The notes under the pieces were generated by a model that ran no database searches, was not told the DNA's origin, and saw only the letters and a program-made list of their open reading frames with translations. Shown here piece after piece: positions 26,488 to 34,939 of a DNA stretch of 64,000 nucleotides. How positions within the stretch are numbered: position 1 is the first letter of the stretch; each line of letters begins with the position of its first letter. This DNA comes from Ruminococcus flavefaciens (GTDB lineage Bacteria > Bacillota > Clostridia > Oscillospirales > Ruminococcaceae): positions 62,001 to 126,000 of the forward strand of contig DFHF01000053.1 in assembly GCA_002371825.1 (NCBI GenBank), written 5' to 3'. Both the position numbers and the translations under genes were made by a program.

Positions 26488-26892
26488 TTAGTGACAGCCG
26501 CCGCAGGTAGAACAGCTTCCGGTGCAGCCGGTAGAAGGCTGACAGGTATCAGGATCCTCACCGTTAGCGCACATAGTTATGATCTGATTTATATTTGTAA
26601 CGAGATCCTCCAGAGCCTTCTGAGCGCCCTGAAAAACGATCATATTCTTATTGCTCATTATCTTCTGGTAAGTGGACTTGATATCCTCATCAAGCTGCTT
26701 GATGAGATCGGTGTTCTTATCCTCAGCGCTCATAGCCTTTGTAAGTTCAGAGCGGAGTCCGCTGAAGCGGTCTATATCCTCATTGAGCTCCTTGTCCTCA
26801 TCATTCACCTGCTTTGCAAGGTTATAAGCGATGTATCTGTCATCATTCTGTATAGCTCTCCCGAGCTCTCTTGTCATTTCCATAATATCCAT
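26488..26892 (-). CDS. YlbF/YmcA family protein with Cys-rich tail
   Basis: A 134-residue helical protein of the YlbF/YmcA (RicF/RicA) family, which in B. subtilis forms a complex with YaaT that influences RNA processing and development. The helical core covers 1-110. The tail from about 117 has six Cys in a short Gly/Ser/Thr segment ending CSTCGGCH, fitting the Fe-S binding reported for the Ric complex. The gene stands between miaB and mutS, as in other Clostridia. YaaT is not in the window. Which paralogue it is remains uncertain. Confidence 0.8.
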   Translation of the reverse strand: MDIMEMTRELGRAIQNDDRYIAYNLAKQVNDEDKELNEDIDRFSGLRSELTKAMSAEDKNTDLIKQLDEDIKSTYQKIMSNKNMIVFQGAQKALEDLVTNINQIITMCANGEDPDTCQPSTGCTGSCSTCGGCH

Positions 26893-26917
26893 TTCTCAAT
26901 TACTCCTTATTATTTAA

Positions 26918-28759
26918 TTAAAGTCCAATATTTTCCTCGGTTATATTCCATTCCGGGATATTTACCGGCTCTGCGCCTGCAAGTAAGTCTTTGTGCCACT
27001 TCTCGTAATCTGTTATATCTACAGGAGCAGATCCGGAAGCGGAGCCCTGACCTGCCTCACTTGAAGTGATGTAGTAAACGATGCCTGTTCCGCTGGTATC
27101 GATCTCTGACGGGAACTGATCCGGACTTACTGTCTTATCCCACGCATCAACGTACATATAGGATTCATATTCATCCTTGTCGCCGTTGTGAGTGAAAACG
27201 GTATACGGCCAGAAACGTCCGGCAAGGCCCTGATTGTGCATTACTCCGGCCTCTATGATACCATTAGAGTAAACTGTAAGATTCGGAGCTGTTACCAGCT
27301 CAACTTTAACCTCACCTGCAGCGTCCTCACCATAGATCACTGTTACCATTTCAGCCATAGATGTGGATGTTACATTTATTATGAGTTCATCCCTGCCGTC
27401 GCAGTCGATATCGTATACAGAGAAAGTGTTATCCGAGATATTCTCAGAACCGGTTATCTCCATATCTGTGAGATCAAGCTGACAGCTATAATAGAATTTG
27501 CTGAGTATGCTTTTATACTTATCTGATATCTCAGGTGTATTATCTCCGACAGGAACTATTTTATCCTGAAGCACCGGAGCGCTGTACTTGCCTTCAGCAA
27601 GAGCCTTTATGTTTTCCTCTTTGAGACGGTCATCGCTGCCAAGAGAATAGAATGACTTATCAGAGTGTATGTCAATAGTATCCTTATATGTGTTCTCGTC
27701 AACGGCCTGACCGTTTATCTCGTATCTCAGCACTTCTCCGCTCTCAGGATAAACCGCACCTGCATTATCGCTGAACGACATCACCTGTTTGAAAGTCCCG
27801 TTGCTGTCAAGAGTAAAATATGCTCCGGAGGTATATCCCATGCCCGTATTGCTGCTGAGGAGCTCATTCGTATCCGGGTAATATGCAACTGAACCGTAAG
27901 AACCGAATCCGCCAAGGCATCTCAGACCGCCATCCTTTATTGTGAGCACTTTTACAGGGGATATATGATAATATCCTGGGGCATAAAACAGCTCCGGAAC
28001 ATCATCGCCGTTTATATCCAGCACAGAGAATCCGGCATTGTCAGCGTCGTCAACATCGGGAAGACATTCGTTCAGATATGTGCTGTAGGCCTTCTGCCAT
28101 GTGCCGGACTCGCCTAAAACCATGTCTATGATATCGTCTTCGAGCTTGAAGTCATTGCCGACATCTCTTAAAGGTCCGGCTGAATTCTTTGACATTACTG
28201 AATTATATTCGTTTTCTGTGACAGTATCCTCGCCCTTCCAGAACTGACCGGAAGCGCCGTCCTCAGTTTCTTTATAGGTGCGTCTGAGGTCGCCGTCCGA
28301 CACCAGCTCACCGTCCTCGGATATGTGCATGAAATCAGTGGTCTCCACTTCGGTATAATTGTCATATCTTCCGTAGATAATGAGCTTTGAACCAGCAGCA
28401 TAGCTGATATAATTATCAAACGTTCCCAGGAGCTTTGATTCGCCGGTATCCTGCTGATATTGATAGAGCTTTATCCTGTTGATGTCGCCGTCCTTCACAC
28501 GAACAGCAAGCACCTCAGGACCTATGCCGCCTGTCAGGTCACAGAGTGAAAAGCTCTCAGCACCTTCACTTCTGAGCTGTTCAAGAGTGTATCTGTAAGC
28601 TTCTCCCATGCCGATGATCTCAGCTGAGGGCTCCTCGGTGGTAATTTCTTCTGAAGCTGCTTCGGAGCTTTTCTCCTGCTCCGAGGAGCTGCTTTTTTCA
28701 ACGCTTCCGCAGCCTGTAAGCATTGCAGTAAGGCATATTATCGCAATAAACTTTTTCAT
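26918..28759 (-). CDS. large lipoprotein with DxDxDG-type repeats, paralogue of its neighbour
   Basis: A 613-residue lipoprotein. The signal peptide ends in MLTGC with the lipidated Cys near 17, then a Ser/Glu-rich linker. The extracytoplasmic part contains segments such as LDINGDDVPELFY and YDIDCDGRDELII, the calcium-binding, FG-GAP-like pattern of surface proteins. The C-terminal 180 residues align with those of the upstream lipoprotein (both have YSNG, a GPxGxFxPYT-like run and a final DITDYEKWHK-like motif). The ATG at 28759 has GGAG at eight bases. Ligand and role are unknown. Confidence 0.75.
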   Translation of the reverse strand: MKKFIAIICLTAMLTGCGSVEKSSSSEQEKSSEAASEEITTEEPSAEIIGMGEAYRYTLEQLRSEGAESFSLCDLTGGIGPEVLAVRVKDGDINRIKLYQYQQDTGESKLLGTFDNYISYAAGSKLIIYGRYDNYTEVETTDFMHISEDGELVSDGDLRRTYKETEDGASGQFWKGEDTVTENEYNSVMSKNSAGPLRDVGNDFKLEDDIIDMVLGESGTWQKAYSTYLNECLPDVDDADNAGFSVLDINGDDVPELFYAPGYYHISPVKVLTIKDGGLRCLGGFGSYGSVAYYPDTNELLSSNTGMGYTSGAYFTLDSNGTFKQVMSFSDNAGAVYPESGEVLRYEINGQAVDENTYKDTIDIHSDKSFYSLGSDDRLKEENIKALAEGKYSAPVLQDKIVPVGDNTPEISDKYKSILSKFYYSCQLDLTDMEITGSENISDNTFSVYDIDCDGRDELIINVTSTSMAEMVTVIYGEDAAGEVKVELVTAPNLTVYSNGIIEAGVMHNQGLAGRFWPYTVFTHNGDKDEYESYMYVDAWDKTVSPDQFPSEIDTSGTGIVYYITSSEAGQGSASGSAPVDITDYEKWHKDLLAGAEPVNIPEWNITEENIGL

Positions 28760-28774
28760 TTTCAACACTCCACG

Positions 28775-29830
28775 TTATTCTGTAAGAGATCTGATATTAT
28801 CAGCTGAAAGCTGTCTGAAGTCAGGTGAGACTGCACTTGCCCCGCCTGTAAACTGTGCGAGCCATGACTCATATTCTGTAACATCGACTGTTCGGGTATC
28901 TCCTCCGCCGGCAGAACCGATAATGTAAACTACTCCTGAATTGCTTGTGTCCACATCCTCAGGATAAGTGTACGGAGGCTCAGAGCCGTTTTCCAAAGCA
29001 GTCTGTGCAGCGATCTCCACCTGTGCCCTGTCTATGGCATCAACGCTGGCAGCAGCCTCATATCTTCTGCCGTCCGCACTCAGGGTCATAATAGTATAGG
29101 GCATGAAATCGCCGCTTGGCCCCTGTGCATGGGATGAACGGACAATAAGCGTACCATTGCTGTAGATCGTCATATCAGGAGATACGCTGGCCTTCTCAAA
29201 GAGCTTGCCCTCTTCGTCAACTCCATATATAACTGCAATAGCTTCTGCTGAGCTTCCGGAACTGACGAAGATCATCTCTTCAGAACCGTCGCCTTCAAGA
29301 TCACCTACAGCGAACTTACATCCGGGATCAGATACGTTTATATTCATCTGACCGTGTCCGGGAACATTTCCCTCCTTCATGATACCGCTCAGTGCAGCGC
29401 TGAATACAACTCTCGGTGAAGTCTGTTCCTGTCCTGTGGGATTATCTGTTTTCTTCTCCGGCGGAGCAACTGACTTAGGAACGCTCTCGGCAGGTTTTGT
29501 GCTGCGTGTGGACGGCCTTACAGGCTTCGGAATATATGTCTGTGTGGGTATGTCACTTTTACGCTGGCCTGCAACATATGCTTTATGGGTAGTAGGCTCC
29601 TGTTTTTCTTCTCCTCGTGCCTTGTCAGCAGGCTTGAAGTTATCAGTCTGGCCCTTTGCCTCTGAGGACTTCTCCTGCACCTCTTCTTCATCTTTTCCGG
29701 TAGTATTCTCGTCAGTCATTACAGTACCGCCCTTGACTACCGGCATAGAATCCTTCTTGCTTGCCTGATCTACTTTTCCGCAGCCGGTAAGGACAGCTGC
29801 AATGCAAAGAATGGGTAATATCTTTTTCAT
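28775..29830 (-). CDS. lipoprotein paralogous to the C-terminal part of its neighbour
   Basis: A 351-residue lipoprotein. The signal peptide is MKKILPILCIAAVLTGC, then a long low-complexity linker rich in Lys, Thr, Pro and Gln (to about residue 140), then a C-terminal domain of about 200 residues. The domain has FAVGDLEGDGSEEMIFVSSG (an EF-hand-like loop) and TIYSNGTLIVRSSHAQG, matching the last part of the 613-residue lipoprotein downstream. The two genes are separated by 15 bases and probably arose by duplication. No known function. Confidence 0.75.
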   Translation of the reverse strand: MKKILPILCIAAVLTGCGKVDQASKKDSMPVVKGGTVMTDENTTGKDEEEVQEKSSEAKGQTDNFKPADKARGEEKQEPTTHKAYVAGQRKSDIPTQTYIPKPVRPSTRSTKPAESVPKSVAPPEKKTDNPTGQEQTSPRVVFSAALSGIMKEGNVPGHGQMNINVSDPGCKFAVGDLEGDGSEEMIFVSSGSSAEAIAVIYGVDEEGKLFEKASVSPDMTIYSNGTLIVRSSHAQGPSGDFMPYTIMTLSADGRRYEAAASVDAIDRAQVEIAAQTALENGSEPPYTYPEDVDTSNSGVVYIIGSAGGGDTRTVDVTEYESWLAQFTGGASAVSPDFRQLSADNIRSLTE

Positions 29831-29990
29831 TCTATCCACTTCCTTAATATCATCATGATTCATATATATGTCTGTATATTTTCCCGTACTGTCAGATCTG
29901 ACTATCCGGGATTAAAAAATCAGCTGTGATTCTTAGCATATCACCGGCAGTCTTATCAAAGGCTGTGATATCAGTGATCTGCTGCTTTCA

Positions 29991-31376
29991 TCATATCCCG
30001 CTCACCAGTTTTCCTGCAACGGCCCAGTTCATAGCGCCTGTTATCTCCACATCCACGAACTTTCCGATGAGTGAAGGGTCTCCCTCGAACTCAACAATTA
30101 TGAACTCGCTGCTCTTTCCGGTAAGGAATCCCGGCTTTTTCTTCGCCTTATCATCGACCAGCACACGCATAGTGCGGCCAATGAACCTCTTATAGTGCTC
30201 CGAGGATATCTCCCTCTGAGTTTCAAGGAGAGTCCTCATGCGCTGTCCCTTCTCCTCATCGGAGATACCGTCCGGCATAGCCGCAGCCTTAGTGCCGGAG
30301 CGCTTGGAATAGATAAATGAGTAGATATTATCGTATCTGACCCGCTTTATCATATCAAGCGTAGCCTGAAAATCTTCAGCCGACTCATCAGGGAATCCGA
30401 CTATCAGGTCTGTTGTAAGGGAGAAATCCGGATCTTTTTCATAGATGTAATCCACGATATCCAGATATTTTTCAGCGGTATAATTCCTGTTCATACGCCT
30501 GAGAACGTCACTGCTTCCGCTCTGAACAGGCAGGTGCAGGTGTTTAGCCACCTTATCGCACTCAAATATGGTATCTATAAGCTCACGGGAAGCATCCTTC
30601 GGGTGAGAGGACATGAAGCGGATTATGAAATCGCCCCCGATATCATTTAGCTCGCGCAGCAGCTGCGGAAAGCTGACCGGTACTTCAAGATCCTTTCCGT
30701 AGGAGTTCACGTTCTGTCCGAGGAGCATTATCTCCTTATAACCGGAGTTTACAAGCTCTCTTACCTCTGAGATTATATCCTGAGCATTTCTGCTGCGCTC
30801 ACGTCCTCTGACATAGGGAACGATACAATAAGTGCAGAAGTTATTGCAGCCGAACATTATAGGCACAGAGGCCTTGAAGCTGCTCTCCCTGACCTGCTCA
30901 GCTGCCGCTGAGAAATCGTCATACTCAGATATATCAGCAGAAAAACGTGCTCCCTTGAGGTGATCCAGAAGCAGTCCAGGCAGGGCGCTTATAGCTGATG
31001 TACCCAGCACCAGATCAACCTGAGGATAGGATCTCTTGATCTTATCAGCAATATGCTCCTGAGCAGTCATGCATCCGGCAATACCTATTATAAGTGAGGG
31101 ATTGAGCTCCTTCAGCTTCTTCATGCTGCCGACTATGCCGAAAACTCTGTCCTCAGCAGATTCACGGACAGCACAGGTATTAAGTATTATAAGGTCAGCC
31201 TCGTTCTCATCCTCAGTGAAGGAATAGCCGATTTTCTTCAGCAGACCTTTGATCTTCTCTCCGTCGGAGACATTCAGCTGACAGCCGAAGCTTCGGACAT
31301 ATGCCTTGCGGGAGCTGTCTCCGAGAATAGTTTTTATCTCGCTTATCAAAGCGGTATTATCGTTCAGAATCATCAC
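29991..31376 (-). CDS. miaB: tRNA-2-methylthio-N6-dimethylallyladenosine synthase
   Basis: A 461-residue radical SAM methylthiotransferase. The N-terminal UPF0004 domain has three Cys (SFGCQLN, NTCAVRE, AGCMTAQ). The radical SAM cluster is CNNFCTYCIVPYVRGRE, and a C-terminal TRAM domain follows from about 390. It methylthiolates the product of MiaA at tRNA A37. The start is a GTG at 31376 or ATG at 31373, with a weak Shine-Dalgarno. The family relative RimO/MtaB is less likely given the length and motif context. Confidence 0.93.
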   Translation of the reverse strand: MMILNDNTALISEIKTILGDSSRKAYVRSFGCQLNVSDGEKIKGLLKKIGYSFTEDENEADLIILNTCAVRESAEDRVFGIVGSMKKLKELNPSLIIGIAGCMTAQEHIADKIKRSYPQVDLVLGTSAISALPGLLLDHLKGARFSADISEYDDFSAAAEQVRESSFKASVPIMFGCNNFCTYCIVPYVRGRERSRNAQDIISEVRELVNSGYKEIMLLGQNVNSYGKDLEVPVSFPQLLRELNDIGGDFIIRFMSSHPKDASRELIDTIFECDKVAKHLHLPVQSGSSDVLRRMNRNYTAEKYLDIVDYIYEKDPDFSLTTDLIVGFPDESAEDFQATLDMIKRVRYDNIYSFIYSKRSGTKAAAMPDGISDEEKGQRMRTLLETQREISSEHYKRFIGRTMRVLVDDKAKKKPGFLTGKSSEFIIVEFEGDPSLIGKFVDVEITGAMNWAVAGKLVSGI

Positions 31377-31430
31377 TCGCTCTCTAAAAAATCCGGTAAT
31401 ATATAATTATACCACGGATAGATATTTTTT

Positions 31431-32144
31431 TCAAGTATTTGTGACACCGGGCTTACGCTGTTTCATCAGAAGCAGCTTTCTCTTCTGTGCCCACTCATCA
31501 GCTGCCAGGATAAGAGCTGCCAGCGCCAGAAGAACTGCGGCTGCGACAAGGCCGTATTCTATATCCACATCTATCTTCATATGATACGGTCCGCTATTAA
31601 GCTTATCCTCCCCACGGTAAAGACAATGGCCAAAAATCAGCAGGGTCATTGCCGAAGCCCCTGAAAAGAACCAGGATATCTTCGGCATGAAAAGAGCTGC
31701 CAGCGCCAGAAGTGCCGAAATGCCGATAACATAAGAAAAATCTTTTAAAACAGTATATACCTTGTTTTCCTTAATTGTCATGAAATCAGATTCAGCATCG
31801 TCCTTTGCATCAAAAATAATGTAGGTACCTGAATAACTGTTTGAATGGTCGTTGACCAGCCTGACGCTTGTTCTGAAGAAAGGCAGCATAAAGCAAAGCA
31901 GTGCAGACAGTATCATCAGTTTTCCCGCCCAGAATGCCTTTGTCTTTTTCAGTCTGACTTTTTCCGCCGCCGGCTGAGGAGGCATCTGCGGGAAATTCCC
32001 GTACATGAAAGGAGGCCTCCCGTCTGCGAATGGCTGAGAGGACTTTTCTTCCCTTATAGGCACCGCCATATCCTGCGAATTACCGCACTCCGGACAGAAC
32101 TTCACCCTGTTTTCTATATATCTTCCGCAGAATCTGCAATACAA
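31431..32144 (-). CDS. zinc-ribbon membrane protein, unknown
   Basis: A 237-residue protein. It starts with a zinc ribbon (YCRFCGRYIENRVKFCPECG, four Cys) in the first 25 residues, followed by a Pro-rich linker and about four transmembrane helices (near 75-95, 140-160, 165-185, 200-220). The first two helices flank an outer loop. I prefer the TTG at 32144, nine bases after GGAAG, because it puts the zinc ribbon at the N-terminus; an ATG lies upstream at 32189. Proteins of this shape are common in Clostridia and uncharacterised. Confidence 0.65.
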   Translation of the reverse strand: MYCRFCGRYIENRVKFCPECGNSQDMAVPIREEKSSQPFADGRPPFMYGNFPQMPPQPAAEKVRLKKTKAFWAGKLMILSALLCFMLPFFRTSVRLVNDHSNSYSGTYIIFDAKDDAESDFMTIKENKVYTVLKDFSYVIGISALLALAALFMPKISWFFSGASAMTLLIFGHCLYRGEDKLNSGPYHMKIDVDIEYGLVAAAVLLALAALILAADEWAQKRKLLLMKQRKPGVTNT

Positions 32145-32322
32145 TGATATCACTTCCAGTATACAACTATATAATTTATGTGATATCATTATATATCTTC
32201 TTCATAAAAAAATCAAGCCGAAAAAGCCTCCTGTTACAGTTATCAGGACATTTTCTCCGGCCGCTGCATACAGTTCAGACATATATGTTTACAGTATTTC
32301 TAAAAATAATTGCTTTGTGAGA

Positions 32323-32352
32323 TTGACATAACACTATAGCTTGTGGTATAAT
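32323..32352 (+). promoter_or_regulatory. sigma-A-type promoter of the GntR gene
   Basis: TTGACA (32323-32328), an 18-bp spacer and TATAAT (32347-32352) lie about 85 bases upstream of the regulator start. The segment TGTGGTATAATGTACA around the -10 is an imperfect palindrome (TGT/ACA ends) and could be an autoregulatory GntR operator. Confidence 0.7.
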
Positions 32353-32435
32353 GTACATAAGAATATGCAGCCAGTTCAACTTTCTGTGTATTGTGATGTA
32401 AATTCAAGCCAACCAGCAAAGGAGGAGATGTTTTC

Positions 32436-33107
32436 TTGGAGAATCAGGAATTTCAGAAAACGATTAACTACATATTTGACCTTATAGAAAACGGTATGCT
32501 CCAGTTGGGTGATAAGCTTCCCACTGAAAGAGCTATCTCAGCTAAGCTGGGAGTAAGCCGTAATTTTGTCCGTGAAGCAATAAGAAGCCTCGAATCCCTC
32601 GGACTTGTTGAATGCCGTCAGGGGTCAGGAAATTACCTTGCAGACAATATAAAGGAATCAATAGCAAAATCAGTAAATCTCATGCTCCTGACCCATAAGG
32701 TCACCCGAAAAGAGGTCTTTGAGTTCCGAAGAGTCATGGACAAAACCATCTGTTCATACATTATAAAAAACGGTATGTCACCGGATTCAAAGGCAGCTAT
32801 TCGTGATACACTTTCAAGAATGGAAAATGCAGCTACAAGAACAGACGAAATGCTGGCGGACAGAGACTTCCATTATGCTCTGCTCCATGCTACAGGCAAC
32901 CGTCTTTGGATAGCTCTGATAGAGGCTGTTTCGCAGACCTATCAGAACTGGATAGAAGCACTTATGTTAGCTGCGGAAAGTGAAATAATACAGCAGATAA
33001 CCGCCTCCCATGAAAAGATATTCAACAGCATCATTGAAAAGAATATACCTGTATGCCTGAATTCTGTTGACGAGCACTATGATATTATCGACGATATCCA
33101 TATCTGA
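32436..33107 (+). CDS. GntR/FadR-family transcriptional regulator
   Basis: A 223-residue regulator. The N-terminal winged helix (about 5-70) contains LPTERAISAKLGVSRNFVREA, RSLESLGLVECRQGSGNY, and the C-terminal FCD-type all-helical ligand domain contains FHYALLHATGN and SHEKIFNSI. It starts at TTG 32436 after AGGAGGAG; an ATG at 32428 is out of frame. The next genes (nfeD, stomatin, TIR cluster) have their own promoter, so a regulatory link is only suggested by proximity. Confidence 0.88.
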   Translation: MENQEFQKTINYIFDLIENGMLQLGDKLPTERAISAKLGVSRNFVREAIRSLESLGLVECRQGSGNYLADNIKESIAKSVNLMLLTHKVTRKEVFEFRRVMDKTICSYIIKNGMSPDSKAAIRDTLSRMENAATRTDEMLADRDFHYALLHATGNRLWIALIEAVSQTYQNWIEALMLAAESEIIQQITASHEKIFNSIIEKNIPVCLNSVDEHYDIIDDIHI

Positions 33108-33240
33108 CCCCGCAGGATCATTTCCCGACCGTTCCTCACCCATTATAAGTGAAGGCCGGTCCTCACTACATACCACTATATATCCCGTAATATAGACAAA
33201 GGATAATTGTGTAAGAATGATGAAAGCTTCCGCCGGATAC

Positions 33241-33269
33241 TTGTAAAATGCCGCAGTATATGGTATAAT
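33241..33269 (+). promoter_or_regulatory. sigma-A-type promoter of nfeD-SPFH
   Basis: TTGTAA (33241-33246), a 17-bp spacer and TATAAT (33264-33269) lie about 65 bases upstream of the nfeD start. It is the only convincing promoter ahead of the nfeD/SPFH/TIR genes. Confidence 0.65.
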
Positions 33270-33336
33270 ATCGCCGTAGGGATTATTATTATTGCCCGGA
33301 ACAAAAACCGGTCCAATAAAGAAAGGGGGAACTTTT

Positions 33337-33804
33337 ATGGATATTATCTTATGGGCAGCCGCATTCGTATTCTTTGTCATTGCAGAGTTAGCTACGATAC
33401 AGCTGGTCTCGATATGGTTCGCTGCAGGCTCACTGGTAACACTGATACTTTCCTGTATCTTTGATCTGTCAATACCTGCCGAGCTGGGTATCTTCATACT
33501 GTCGTCGGGATTTTTCCTGCTCATAACCTTCCCTTATCTGAAAAAGATAAGGAACAGGGCTCATATACCTACAAATACGGGCCTTGATGTAGGAAAGACC
33601 GCAACAGTTATAGAAGAGATAAACAGCGACAAGGGTACAGGCCGTGTAACTCTGAGTGGGGTAGACTGGAGTGCAGTACCGGTGCCTGAAAGCGATATCA
33701 TCCCGGTGGGAAGTATCGTAACAGTCGAAAAAGTCGACGGGGCAAAGCTCACAGTATCACTAAAAGCACTGCCGGAAAATGTTAAAACGGCAGCCGGAGC
33801 ATAA
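33337..33804 (+). CDS. NfeD-like membrane protein
   Basis: A 155-residue short-form NfeD protein. Two or three transmembrane helices lie in the first 70 residues, followed by a C-terminal OB-fold domain (about 85-150; VGKTATVIEEINSDKGTGRV, GSIVTVEKVDG). NfeD proteins partner SPFH proteins in membrane microdomains, and the next gene encodes one 33 bases later. The ATG at 33337 follows AAAGGGGGAA. Confidence 0.87.
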   Translation: MDIILWAAAFVFFVIAELATIQLVSIWFAAGSLVTLILSCIFDLSIPAELGIFILSSGFFLLITFPYLKKIRNRAHIPTNTGLDVGKTATVIEEINSDKGTGRVTLSGVDWSAVPVPESDIIPVGSIVTVEKVDGAKLTVSLKALPENVKTAAGA

Positions 33805-33837
33805 TACTATTAATTATTTTTAAAGGAGAATACTACC

Positions 33838-34821
33838 ATGGATATTTTCAGCATTGTTATAGCAGCCGTACTTATAATAGTACTGCTTATAATCCTGAAG
33901 GGATTTAAAATAGTTCCTCAGGCTCATGTATACGTTATCGAACACTTCGGTTCATTCAAGTGCGAATGGCAGACAGGTGTACACTACCTCCTCCCCTTCG
34001 TGGACAGGATCGCCGGAAAAGTTTCATTAAAGGAAAAGGTTGTGGATTTCAAGCCGCAGCCCGTTATCACAAAGGATAACGTTACCATGCAGATAGATAC
34101 TGTCGTATTCTACCAGGTAACAAACGCTAAACAGTATATTTACGGTGTTGAGAGACCTCTTCAGGCTATCGAGAACCTCTCTGCAACAACTCTCCGTAAC
34201 ATTATCGGTGAGATGGAGCTTGACTCAACTCTCACATCAAGAGACGTTATCAATACAAAGATCACATCTATCCTCGATCAGGCAACTGACCGCTGGGGTA
34301 TAAAGGTAAACCGTGTTGAGCTCAAGAACATCCTCCCTCCCCGTGAGATACAGGATGCAATGGAAAAGCAGATGAAGGCTGAGCGTGAGCGCCGTGAAAA
34401 GATCCTTCAGGCCGAAGGTGACAAGAAGTCACAGATCCTTGTTGCAGAAGGTGAAAAGGAATCCCAGATCCTCAGAGCACAGGCTAAGAAAGAGGCTCAG
34501 ATCCTCGAAGCAGAAGCTCAGAAGCAGGCACTTATCCTCAAGGCAGACGCTGTAAGAGAGCAGAAAATACTCGAAGCTACCGGTGAAGCCAAGGCTATAG
34601 AAATGGTTCAGCAGGCCCTTGCAGACAGTATAGTAAAGCTCAACAGCGCAAATCCTAACGAAAGAGTAATTCAGCTCAAATCACTGGAATCCTTTGCAAA
34701 AGCCGCAGACGGAAAAGCTACAAAGATCATTATCCCAAGTGAGATACAGGGACTTGCAGGTCTTGCAACAGGTCTTAAATCCATCCTCGAAAAGGATGCG
34801 GAGGAAAAGAAGCGCAACTGA
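33838..34821 (+). CDS. SPFH/Band 7 (stomatin/QmcA-like) protein
   Basis: A 327-residue protein with an N-terminal membrane helix (about 4-21) and a Band 7 domain to about residue 180 (GVHYLLPFVDRI, DNVTMQIDTVVFYQVTNA, LRNIIGEMELDSTLTSRD). A long coiled coil follows (about 175-265), made of repeated heptads such as AEGEKESQILRAQAKKEAQ. Such proteins oligomerise into membrane scaffolds. It is paired with nfeD and followed by an intrinsic terminator. Confidence 0.92.
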   Translation: MDIFSIVIAAVLIIVLLIILKGFKIVPQAHVYVIEHFGSFKCEWQTGVHYLLPFVDRIAGKVSLKEKVVDFKPQPVITKDNVTMQIDTVVFYQVTNAKQYIYGVERPLQAIENLSATTLRNIIGEMELDSTLTSRDVINTKITSILDQATDRWGIKVNRVELKNILPPREIQDAMEKQMKAERERREKILQAEGDKKSQILVAEGEKESQILRAQAKKEAQILEAEAQKQALILKADAVREQKILEATGEAKAIEMVQQALADSIVKLNSANPNERVIQLKSLESFAKAADGKATKIIIPSEIQGLAGLATGLKSILEKDAEEKKRN

Positions 34822-34825
34822 TCTA

Positions 34826-34857
34826 AAGCTCCCCTCAAAAAGGGGAGCTTGCTTTTT
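34826..34857 (+). terminator. intrinsic terminator after the SPFH gene
   Basis: A perfect 9-bp stem AAGCTCCCC (34826-34834) / GGGGAGCTT (34842-34850) is followed by GCTTTTTATG. It separates the nfeD/SPFH pair from the TIR cluster, for which I see no clear promoter; partial readthrough is possible. Confidence 0.8.
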
Positions 34858-34939
34858 ATGATCTCCGGCAAGACATCTACGGATAAAATCACATCAGCAG
34901 GACGGACATTATCACCGTCACTCAGAAAAGAGGTCAGAT

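Noticed and set aside
26326..27069. Plus-strand coding region of 247 codons
   Set aside because: It runs antisense to ylbF and across the tandem repeat, and its composition is typical of a shadow frame.
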